DNA from: CAZEDU01 sp964511185
GTDB taxonomy: Bacteria; Myxococcota; Myxococcia; Myxococcales; Myxococcaceae
Direction of reading: 5' to 3'
DNA length: 22,523 nt
NCBI GenBank assembly: GCA_964511185.1
Contig: CAZEDU010000083.1
Location: 1-22,523 of the forward strand
Shown here: positions 16,059 through 22,523 of the stretch, in pieces
Layout of the letters: every line of letters begins with the position of its first letter
Position numbering within the stretch: position 1 is the first letter of the stretch
Translations under genes and position numbers: made by a program
Notes under the pieces: generated by a model
What the model saw: the letters and a program-made list of their open reading frames with translations, nothing else
What the model was told of the DNA's origin: nothing
Database searches by the model: none

Positions 16059-17075
16059 ATGTCGTGGCCGCGCCTCGCCCTGCTCGCCCTCACCGCGCTG
16101 CTCGCCTCGTCGCCAGCGCTCGCCCAGGAGCCGTCGCGCGAGCGCGAGGCGCCCATGGTCCCCAGCGCCAAGCCCGACATCGTCGCGGGCGAGCGGCGCA
16201 CGCCCCACTTCGTCATTCGCCACACGGCCGCGGCGACGCGGTCGGCGCAGGCGCTGGCCGACAAGCTCGAGCGGGCGCGCGCCGACTTCGCCGCGCGGCT
16301 GGGGCGAGATTGGCCGGGCGTCACCGAGGTGCGGCTCGGCGTCGGCCGCGACGAGCTCGAGGCGTTGGCGCTGCCGGGCGGCAAGCCCCCCAGCTGGGCA
16401 AGCGCGCTCGCCTACCCGTCGCACAACATCATCCTGCTCGAGGCGCGGTCGCTCACCACCCCGGAGGGTGAAGCGACCTTGCGCCACGAGCTCTCGCACG
16501 TCGCGCTCGGCCAGCTCGGTGACGATTGGCCGCGGTGGTTCCAGGAGGGGCTGGCCACGTACATGACCGGCGAGCACCGCCTCTCGCTGCAGCACTACAC
16601 GACGCTCTTCCATGGCGTGCAGCAGGATCGGATCCTCTCGCTCGACGATCTGACGCACGGCTGGCCCGAGCGGCTCGACGACGTGCAGCTCGCGTACGCG
16701 CAGAGCACCGCCTTCATCGACTGGCTGCAGGACCGGTATGGACCGGAGCGCTTCGGCGCGCTGCTCGACGGCGTGGCCGCGGGCGAGCCTTTCCCCACCG
16801 CGTTCGCCAAGGCCTTCCGCGTCTCGCTGTCGCTGGAGGAAGCCGACTGGCGAAAGACGCTCCCGAGCCGCTACCGGTGGATGCCCCTGGTGACCCTTGG
16901 CTCGACCGTGTGGGCCATCGCCGCGCTCGTCTGCGTGCTGGCGTACGTTCGTTACCGGCGCCAGGTGTCCAGACGGCGCGCGGCCCAGGCGCTGGAAGAG
17001 CTCGCGGAGGACGCGACTTCGGGCATCACGGCCGACGCGGAGGCGCCAGAACCCGACAAGCCGACGCTGCATTGA
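16059..17075 (+). CDS. Secreted, membrane-anchored zinc metalloprotease (peptidase MA family)
   Basis: The 338-residue protein has a signal peptide at 1-22 (LALLALTALLASSPALA, cut before QE). An extracytoplasmic gluzincin-type domain follows, with the zinc motif H143-E-L-S-H147 and third ligand E163 in WFQEGLATYM. One transmembrane helix spans about 277-297 (LVTLGSTVWAIAALVCVLAY), followed by a basic RYRRQVSRRR stop-transfer and a short acidic cytoplasmic tail. It is therefore a type I protein with its active site in the periplasm. The pattern fits peptidase MA (PF13485-like). Substrate is unknown. The ATG at 16059 follows GTTAGG with loose spacing and lies 50 bp after the DivIVA-like gene, on the same strand. 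Confidence 0.9.
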   Translation: MSWPRLALLALTALLASSPALAQEPSREREAPMVPSAKPDIVAGERRTPHFVIRHTAAATRSAQALADKLERARADFAARLGRDWPGVTEVRLGVGRDELEALALPGGKPPSWASALAYPSHNIILLEARSLTTPEGEATLRHELSHVALGQLGDDWPRWFQEGLATYMTGEHRLSLQHYTTLFHGVQQDRILSLDDLTHGWPERLDDVQLAYAQSTAFIDWLQDRYGPERFGALLDGVAAGEPFPTAFAKAFRVSLSLEEADWRKTLPSRYRWMPLVTLGSTVWAIAALVCVLAYVRYRRQVSRRRAAQALEELAEDATSGITADAEAPEPDKPTLH

Positions 17076-17077
17076 GC

Positions 17078-17096
17078 GGCCGAAATTTTTCCGGCC
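17078..17096 (+). terminator. Possible hairpin terminator after the metalloprotease gene
   Basis: GGCCG (17078-17082) pairs with CGGCC (17092-17096). AAA and TTT inside the loop can extend the stem past a bulged C at 17091. It starts 2 nt after the stop codon. The T-run lies in the loop and not after the stem, so intrinsic termination is uncertain. Confidence 0.25.
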
Positions 17097-17222
17097 CTTC
17101 GCCACCTGTTCAGTGGTCGGCCCGACAACCCGCGGGCTTCCCGCGCCCACCGGCAGCAGGCGCTGGCGCTGCGCTTGCTTCGTACGGAGCGAAAAAAAGT
17201 TTCCGAAAAGGGGGCGGCTTCG

Positions 17223-17744
17223 ATGCTCGGAACGACGGGGGCAGGACGCGGGGCGGAGGTGGTGGCCAGACTTTTTTCAGACCGCCCCGAGCGCCTGCTC
17301 GCCGCCTGGCGACGCGTCCGCGCCGCGCGGCCGAGAGAAGAGCAGCCGGTCTCGAGCTTGATCGATGGCCTGGTGGAGCCATTCCTCCGAGAGATAGGAC
17401 GCAGCCTCGCGGGCGCGCGAGGGCACCCCTGGACGCGCTGCCAGGCGATGCTGCGGGTGAGCGGCAGCGGCGCGGTCGGGCGCTACGGCGAAGAGTTCAG
17501 CGCGCTCCTCCAGTGCAGCACGGAGGCGATTCGGGTGCTGGGCGGTCAGAAGTACCACGTCCAGCAAGTCTCTGGGTGGATTCGTGACGCCGCCGAGAGC
17601 GCGACGTGCATCGCGTTGCGCACGTTGGGACAAGCCGCCCCGCCCCCGCGCGTGCCGTTCGGCGGCCTGGTGGTCCAGGTCTTCGACAAGGGCGCGCCGT
17701 GCAAGCCGGCGGTCACCGAGACCGAAATTCCGATCCTTCACTGA
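17223..17744 (+). CDS. Conserved-looking hypothetical protein, function unknown
   Basis: I do not recognise a family for this 173-residue protein. It has no signal peptide or membrane helix. The N-terminal part is helical and Arg-rich (ARLFSDRPERLLAAWRRVRAA, split across 15-35), the middle (45-135) is mixed alpha with conserved-looking GxGAVGRYGEEFSALLQC (81-98), and the C-terminal end is beta-like (GGLVVQVFD, 147-155). Four cysteines (73, 98, 129, 160) show no zinc-knuckle spacing. ATG 17223 was chosen because AAGGGGG (17208-17214) lies 8 nt upstream. The frame is open back to the metalloprotease stop, with a TTG at 17175 as another option. It is convergent with polA, 5 bp apart. Codon use matches its neighbours, so I take it as a real gene. 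Confidence 0.75.
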   Translation: MLGTTGAGRGAEVVARLFSDRPERLLAAWRRVRAARPREEQPVSSLIDGLVEPFLREIGRSLAGARGHPWTRCQAMLRVSGSGAVGRYGEEFSALLQCSTEAIRVLGGQKYHVQQVSGWIRDAAESATCIALRTLGQAAPPPRVPFGGLVVQVFDKGAPCKPAVTETEIPILH

Positions 17745-17749
17745 GGGTG

Positions 17750-20479
17750 TTAGTGGGCGTCCGCCCAGGAAGCGCCCACGCCGACCTCTACCTTCAGCGG
17801 CACGCGGAACTCCGCGACCGAAGACATCGTCTCCACGGCCAGCTGCCGCGTGGCCTCCGCCTCGGCCTCGGGCGCTTCGAACAGCAGCTCGTCGTGCACC
17901 TGCAGCAACATGCGCGCCCCGCGGCCCTCGCGCTTGAGCCGCTCGTCGATGCGCAGCATGGCGATCTTGATCAAATCGGCCGCGGTCCCCTGAATGGGCA
18001 TGTTGATGGCCGCGCGCTCCGCCGCCATCGCGATGTTGCGGTTGCGCGAGCTGATGTCGGGCATGTACCGGCGCCGGCCAAAGAGCGTCTCCACGAAGCC
18101 GTGCTTCTTCGCCTTGGCGACCGTCTCTTCCAGGTACTGGTGAATGCCGGTGTAGCGGGCGAAGTACCGGTCGATGATCGACTTCGCCTCCTCCACGGGG
18201 ATGTCCAAGCGCGTCGACAAGCCGTGCGGCGACAGCCCGTACGCGATGCCGTAGTTCACCATCTTGGCGGCGCGGCGGTGATCGGCCGTGACCTCCTCTG
18301 GCGGGACGCCGAACACCTCGGCCGCGGTGCGCGTGTGCACGTCGGCGTCTTGCGTGAACGCCTCGACCAGCGCGACGTCACCGGCGATGTGCGCGAGGAT
18401 TCGCAGCTCGATCTGGCTGTAGTCCGCCGAGACGAGCACGCTGCCCTGCTCCGGCACGAACGCGCGGCGAATCTCCCGGCCGAGCTCGCTGCGGATGGGA
18501 ATGTTCTGCAGGTTCGGATCGCTCGACGAGAGCCGCCCGGTGGCGGCGGCCGCTTGGTGAAACGTGGTGTGGACGCGGCCATCCGTGCCGAGCAGGTGCG
18601 GCAGGGTGTCGAGGTACGTGCTCTTCAGCTTCGCGACGTTGCGGTACTCGATGACCGCGCGCGGCAGCGGGTGCGACTCGGCGAGCTTCTCCAGCACTTC
18701 TTGATCGGTCGACGGGCCGGTCTTCCCGCGTTTGAGCACCGGCAGCTTCAGATCCTGAAAGAGGACCTGCGCGAGCTGCGGCGGAGAGCCGACGTTGAAC
18801 TCGCGGCCCGCGTGCGCGTAGATGGCCTTGAGGTGCGTCTCGCACAAGGCGTCGACCTTGCCCGAGACCTGCTTCAGCACGTCGAGGTCGACGCGCACGC
18901 CAGCGCGCTCCATGCGCGCGAGCACCGGCAGGAGCGGAAACTCCATGTCGCGCGCCACCTGGCCGAGCCCCACCCGCTCGGTCTCCTCCCACAGCTCGGG
19001 CGCCATGCGCCGGGCCGCGTCGGCCCACGCCCCGAACACCGTCGCCGCGTCGGCCGGCATCGCCTCCGCCAGCGGGTGCTGGCGCTTCCCGGCGGGGACC
19101 GCCCCCGGTGAGAGCGGCAGCTCCGCCCGCAAGCGCTCGCGCGCCAAGTCGGACAGCGCGTGCTCGCGGCGCGAGGGGTTGAGCAGGTACGACAACAGCT
19201 CGACGTCGCCCTCCGCGCCGTCCAGCTCGATGCCGATCGAGAACAGCACGTGGCTGAGCGACTTCAGGTCGTGGCCGCTCTTCTTCACGCTCCCGTCCGC
19301 GAACACCGGCCCCAGCGTCTCCCGAACGTCCTCGCGGGACGCCTGGGCGCCCGACGCGTGCGCCAGCGGCACGTAGACCGTGCGGCCCGTCTTCAACGCG
19401 AGCCCCAAGCCGAGCAGCGTCGCGCGGTGCGGCAGCCCCTCGAACGCCGGCACCACCGCGACCTCTTGGGTCTCGGCGATCGTCTTCGCCACCTGCTCCA
19501 GCGCCGCGCGCTCGCTCACCAGCTCGGTGCTCTGCGACAGCGCGGTCGGCTCGGCGGCCGGCATCTCTTGAATCAGTCGAAAGAACTCCAGCTCCGAGAA
19601 CAGCGCCCGCGCCTCGGCCTGGTGAATCGGCCGGCGCTTCAGGTCCTCGAAGCGGACGTCGAGCGGCAGGTCGAGCTTGAAGCTCACCAGCTGCTTGGCG
19701 CGGCGCAGCGTCTCGGCGTTCGCGCGAATCGCCTCGCGGATCTTCGGTTTCTTCACCTCGTCGACGCGCGCGATCAGCGTCTCGACGTCGCCGAACTGCT
19801 GGACCAGCTCGACCGCGGTCTTCGGGCCAATGCCCGGCACCTTGGCCACGTTGTCGATCGCGTCGCCCACCAGCGCCAGGTAGTCGCGCATCTGTGCCGG
19901 CGTGACCCCGTACTTCGCGGTCGCCTCCTTCGAGGTGATCGGCCGGTCGTTCACCGGGTCCCACAGCTCGACCCGGCCGTCGTCGATGATCTGAATGAAG
20001 TCCTTGTCGCTGGTCAGCACGTTGACGCGCCAGCCTTCGGCCTTGGCGCGCTCGGCGAGCGTGCCGATCACGTCGTCCGCCTCCCAGCCCGCCACCTCGA
20101 TGATCGGTAGCTCGAGCACGGCCGCGACCTTCCGGATCAGCTCGAACTGCGTGATCAAGTCGTCGGGCGGCGCCTCGCGGTTCGCCTTGTAGTTCGGGTC
20201 GATCTCGAGCCGGCCCTTGCGGCTCTCCTTGTCGAAGCAGAGCGCGACGTGCGTCGGGTTCTGCTCGCGCAAGAGCTTGAGCAGCATGCGCGTGAACCCC
20301 AGGACCGCGTGGGTCGGCACGCCCTTGGAGGTCGTCAGGCTGGGCAGCGCGTGGTACGCGCGGAAGATGTAGCCCGACGCGTCGATCAGCGTGACCGACC
20401 TCTCGCTCGAGGCGTCAGGCGCTGGGCTCTCGACGCCACCACCAAAGTCCAACGAGAGGTTCCCTGTCGTCTGCGCCAT
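17750..20479 (-). CDS. polA: DNA polymerase I
   Basis: This 909-residue polymerase serves repair and Okazaki-fragment maturation. The 5'-3' exonuclease domain is at about 28-300 (LIDASGYIFRAYHA, GWEADDVIGT 131-140, DKDFIQII 158-165, VPGIGPKTA 214-222). The 3'-5' exonuclease fold is at about 315-500, and the polymerase domain at about 510-909. Motif A is SADYSQIELR (684-693, catalytic D686), motif B RRAAKMVNYGIAYG (735-748), and motif C QVHDELLF (860-867, D863). In the proofreading domain the DxE of Exo I reads VVPAF, and the Exo II KYD position reads KSL, so proofreading is probably lost. Tyr743 replaces the usual Phe of motif B. The 28-residue N-terminal extension is unusual but no better start exists. 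GAGG sits right before the ATG, 6 bp after the FHA gene stop, so the two are co-transcribed. Confidence 0.98.
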   Translation of the reverse strand: MAQTTGNLSLDFGGGVESPAPDASSERSVTLIDASGYIFRAYHALPSLTTSKGVPTHAVLGFTRMLLKLLREQNPTHVALCFDKESRKGRLEIDPNYKANREAPPDDLITQFELIRKVAAVLELPIIEVAGWEADDVIGTLAERAKAEGWRVNVLTSDKDFIQIIDDGRVELWDPVNDRPITSKEATAKYGVTPAQMRDYLALVGDAIDNVAKVPGIGPKTAVELVQQFGDVETLIARVDEVKKPKIREAIRANAETLRRAKQLVSFKLDLPLDVRFEDLKRRPIHQAEARALFSELEFFRLIQEMPAAEPTALSQSTELVSERAALEQVAKTIAETQEVAVVPAFEGLPHRATLLGLGLALKTGRTVYVPLAHASGAQASREDVRETLGPVFADGSVKKSGHDLKSLSHVLFSIGIELDGAEGDVELLSYLLNPSRREHALSDLARERLRAELPLSPGAVPAGKRQHPLAEAMPADAATVFGAWADAARRMAPELWEETERVGLGQVARDMEFPLLPVLARMERAGVRVDLDVLKQVSGKVDALCETHLKAIYAHAGREFNVGSPPQLAQVLFQDLKLPVLKRGKTGPSTDQEVLEKLAESHPLPRAVIEYRNVAKLKSTYLDTLPHLLGTDGRVHTTFHQAAAATGRLSSSDPNLQNIPIRSELGREIRRAFVPEQGSVLVSADYSQIELRILAHIAGDVALVEAFTQDADVHTRTAAEVFGVPPEEVTADHRRAAKMVNYGIAYGLSPHGLSTRLDIPVEEAKSIIDRYFARYTGIHQYLEETVAKAKKHGFVETLFGRRRYMPDISSRNRNIAMAAERAAINMPIQGTAADLIKIAMLRIDERLKREGRGARMLLQVHDELLFEAPEAEAEATRQLAVETMSSVAEFRVPLKVEVGVGASWADAH

Positions 20480-20485
20480 ACCTCT

Positions 20486-22523
20486 TCAGCGGCAGTTGAG
20501 CCGCGCCCGCCGTTCCTCGATGCGCTGCCGCATGCCGTCGCCTTCCCTGAGCTTCCCGTCACCGTCGACGGCGTAATCGAAGCCCGCCGCCAACACCTCG
20601 CAACTATCACCGTCGAGCGCCTCGCGCGCGCGCCGAGTGCATTGGTTCGTCAGCGCCCGAAGCAGGTCGCTGTTGCCCCCGTAGAACTTGTAGCCGAGCT
20701 TCCAGACCTTGCACGCGCGCCGGAAGTCGTCGCGGTCGGCGTGCTCCTTGCCTTTTAAGTAAGCACTCTTGGCCATCTCCTGCTGAATGTTCCGCCGGAA
20801 GAACGAGCCGATCTTGTTCGACTGGTCCTCCCCCATCAGCTTCTCGTCGATCTTGAGCGCATCCTCGAACGGCGACTCGGCCTTCTCGGGGTCGTTCGTC
20901 TGCAAGGCCGTCTGCCCCTCTTTGTACCGGGCGCTCACCAGGCCGATGTCGCGCATCAGGTCGTCGGCCACCGCGTGCAGCGCCGCCTTCGCCGACTTCT
21001 CGCGGATCTGCAGCAGCTGGTTGCGCGCGTCGTTCGCGTTGCCCGCGTAATAGAGCATCATCGCCTTGACCACGTCCTTGTCCTCGTACCGCTTCTCGAA
21101 CGTGGCGCGCAGCTCGTCGGCTTCGCTCGGCGGCTTGGGCGGAGGCCGGAAGATCGGCACGTCGGGACACAGCCACGGCGGCGCGCCGGGCATCACCTTC
21201 GCCCGCGCCTTCAGGAAGTTCAGGTACATCGCGTCCTTCGGCCGCCACTGCCCCTTCCTCAAGCTCCCAGACGTGGTGACCAAGGTCGCGCCAGGCGGCG
21301 GGTGCAGGTCGTCGCTCTTCATCGTCTGACAGGCGATCTTCATGTACAGCTCGCACCGCGGGAGCGCCTCGGCGAAGTTGTTGCTGCTCACGTACCGGCG
21401 GCAGTCCTGCCCGGCGTTCTTGCGGACCTTGTCGCGCAGCTCGGAGGCCTGATCCATCGCGCGCGAGTAGTAGCCCTTGCACTCGCGCTGCACCTTGCCG
21501 AAGAAGAGCAACGCGTCCTCTTCGCGGTTGCGCTCCATCGCCTGCTCGCCCTGCACGTAGAACTGCTCGCACTCACGCTTGGTGCGCATCTCCTTGAGCA
21601 GCTGGTTCGCCTCCGGGTGCAGCGGCTCGATCTCCACCGCCTTCATGCAGGCGCGCTCCGCCTTCCCCCAGTCGACCTTCCCCAGCTCGACGTTCGAGAA
21701 CGAACGGCACTCGGCGAGGAGCTGCTCGAGCTCGGTGGCGCCGACCACCACGTTGTCGGGCCGCCGGCCGCCGACGCCGTCGGGCGGGACCTCGGGCGGC
21801 GCGGTCAGCACCTTGAGCGAGATCGCGACCACCAACAGGGCGACCACCCCCGCGCCGATGATGGCCAGCCGCCGCTTGCGCGGGTCGAAAGGCCCCACCG
21901 CTCCGCCGGCCCCCGCGTCTCCCTTTCGGTCGCGGCGGGTGGGCGCCTTGAGCACCTGCGGGTCGCTCACCTCGAGCACCATCTCGACCACGCCGAACTG
22001 CACCACGTCGCCCGGCTTGAGCGGCGCCTCCCCTTGGACGGGCCGCCCGTTGATCACCGTGCCGTTCGCGCTGTTCAGATCGCGCACGACGATTCCGCCG
22101 GGCGTCTTCTCCACCTCGGCGTGGCGGCGGCTCACCGAGTCGTCGTCTAAGTGGACGTCGACCCCGGGCACGCGGCCCACCGTCAGGGTGCCCCGAATGG
22201 GGAAGAGCTTGTTGAGCCAGGGCCCGGTGAGGCCCCGGAGCGTCGGGGTGGGCGTCGGCGGAGGCCCCGCAGGCGGCGGATCCTTCGGCCGGATCGCGAG
22301 CTTGTCGTTGCCGGTCACCGCGGGGATCTGCCGGGTCGCGCGCGCCGCCTTCACGGCCGGCATCTGGCCCGTGGCGCGCGCCGGGTTCATCGACTCGCCC
22401 GACCGCGGGTACGGCGTCCGCGCCCCGCCCGCGCGCGCCTTGGTGCCCGCGGGCCGCACGGCCAGCTCGTAGTCCCCGACGACCACCTGCGCGCGCGGCC
22501 CCACCGGGGTCGGCGCTTCGATG
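20486..22523 (-). CDS. FHA-domain / transmembrane / TPR-like protein, 5' end beyond the window
   Basis: At least 678 residues are visible, numbered here from the GTG at 22504. A Pro/Ala/Arg-rich N-terminal region with short repeats covers 1-95. An FHA domain at about 98-180 has the phosphothreonine-binding landmarks VGR (109-111), SVSRRHAE (123-130) and NSANGTVING (144-153). One membrane helix covers about 212-230 (LAIIGAGVVALLVVAISL). An external helical, TPR-like region at about 250-672 has many charged helices and scattered Cys pairs. The FHA would be cytoplasmic and read Ser/Thr kinase signals, while the TPR part faces the periplasm as a scaffold. The frame stays open to the window edge and the GTG has no ribosome site, so I treat the gene as partial. 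It precedes polA by 6 bp on the same strand. Confidence 0.88.
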   Translation of the reverse strand, partial: IEAPTPVGPRAQVVVGDYELAVRPAGTKARAGGARTPYPRSGESMNPARATGQMPAVKAARATRQIPAVTGNDKLAIRPKDPPPAGPPPTPTPTLRGLTGPWLNKLFPIRGTLTVGRVPGVDVHLDDDSVSRRHAEVEKTPGGIVVRDLNSANGTVINGRPVQGEAPLKPGDVVQFGVVEMVLEVSDPQVLKAPTRRDRKGDAGAGGAVGPFDPRKRRLAIIGAGVVALLVVAISLKVLTAPPEVPPDGVGGRRPDNVVVGATELEQLLAECRSFSNVELGKVDWGKAERACMKAVEIEPLHPEANQLLKEMRTKRECEQFYVQGEQAMERNREEDALLFFGKVQRECKGYYSRAMDQASELRDKVRKNAGQDCRRYVSSNNFAEALPRCELYMKIACQTMKSDDLHPPPGATLVTTSGSLRKGQWRPKDAMYLNFLKARAKVMPGAPPWLCPDVPIFRPPPKPPSEADELRATFEKRYEDKDVVKAMMLYYAGNANDARNQLLQIREKSAKAALHAVADDLMRDIGLVSARYKEGQTALQTNDPEKAESPFEDALKIDEKLMGEDQSNKIGSFFRRNIQQEMAKSAYLKGKEHADRDDFRRACKVWKLGYKFYGGNSDLLRALTNQCTRRAREALDGDSCEVLAAGFDYAVDGDGKLREGDGMRQRIEERRARLNCR

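Noticed and set aside
17606..20110. Long plus-strand open frames opposite polA
   Set aside because: They are antisense shadows of polA with no motifs, a common effect in high-GC genomes.
22504..22523. GTG at 22504 as the true start of the FHA gene
   Set aside because: No Shine-Dalgarno sequence precedes it and the frame remains open to the edge with similar Pro/Ala-rich coding, so the gene more likely begins outside the window.

Overview
This is a GC-rich (about two-thirds G+C by eye), gene-dense bacterial stretch with no rRNA, tRNA, CRISPR array or insertion sequence that I can see. The content points to a myxobacterium-like member of the Myxococcota (former Deltaproteobacteria). The reasons are an abundance of signalling kinases and receivers, an FHA-TPR protein upstream of polA, and above all a globin-coupled histidine kinase with a double-receiver response regulator. 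That pair is laid out as in the AfGcHK system of Anaeromyxobacter. The lineage call is inference. A run of 10 Ns at 13992-14001 shows that this is a draft assembly.

Layout. Positions 1-2359 (minus strand): a compact operon reading CBS-domain protein, globin-coupled histidine kinase, two-receiver response regulator, and the first 16 codons of another receiver protein cut by the window edge; the last three are joined by 4-bp ATGA overlaps. Positions 2528-5301 (plus): argH-argG, the last two steps of arginine synthesis. Positions 5468-7180 (plus): two OmpA-like proteins, one anchored by a transmembrane helix and one a probable lipoprotein, both with long coiled coils. Positions 7183-8421 (minus): a large DUF1444/YtpQ-like protein. 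Positions 8538-9251 (plus): an SGNH hydrolase. Positions 9484-10548 (plus): rsgA, the ribosome-assembly GTPase. Positions 10561-11339: a wrecked diguanylate cyclase gene that has lost its GGDEF core and changes frame. Positions 11464-13941 (plus): a hybrid kinase (PAS-PAS-GAF-kinase-receiver). Positions 13947-14453 (minus): a zinc-finger J-domain protein interrupted by the assembly gap. Positions 14596-16008 (plus): proC and a DivIVA-family coiled-coil protein. Positions 16059-17075 (plus): a membrane-anchored zinc metalloprotease. Positions 17223-17744 (plus): an unrecognised 173-aa protein. Positions 17750-22523 (minus): an FHA-TPR membrane protein followed by polA.

How the parts work together. 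The oxygen/redox-type kinase operon at the left is the clearest functional system: a heme-globin sensor should control phosphorylation of two intact receivers, with a nucleotide-sensing CBS protein as an unexplained partner. argH/argG and proC are amino-acid housekeeping genes. proC-divIVA is a remnant of the widespread yggS-proC-yggT-divIVA neighbourhood. The most unexpected structural signal is a perfect 25-bp inverted repeat (14419-14443 and 14563-14587) that brackets the divergent promoter region between the J-domain gene and proC. No gap between genes exceeds 300 bases. The longest are 9252-9483 (only small GC hairpins seen), 2360-2527 and 5302-5467.
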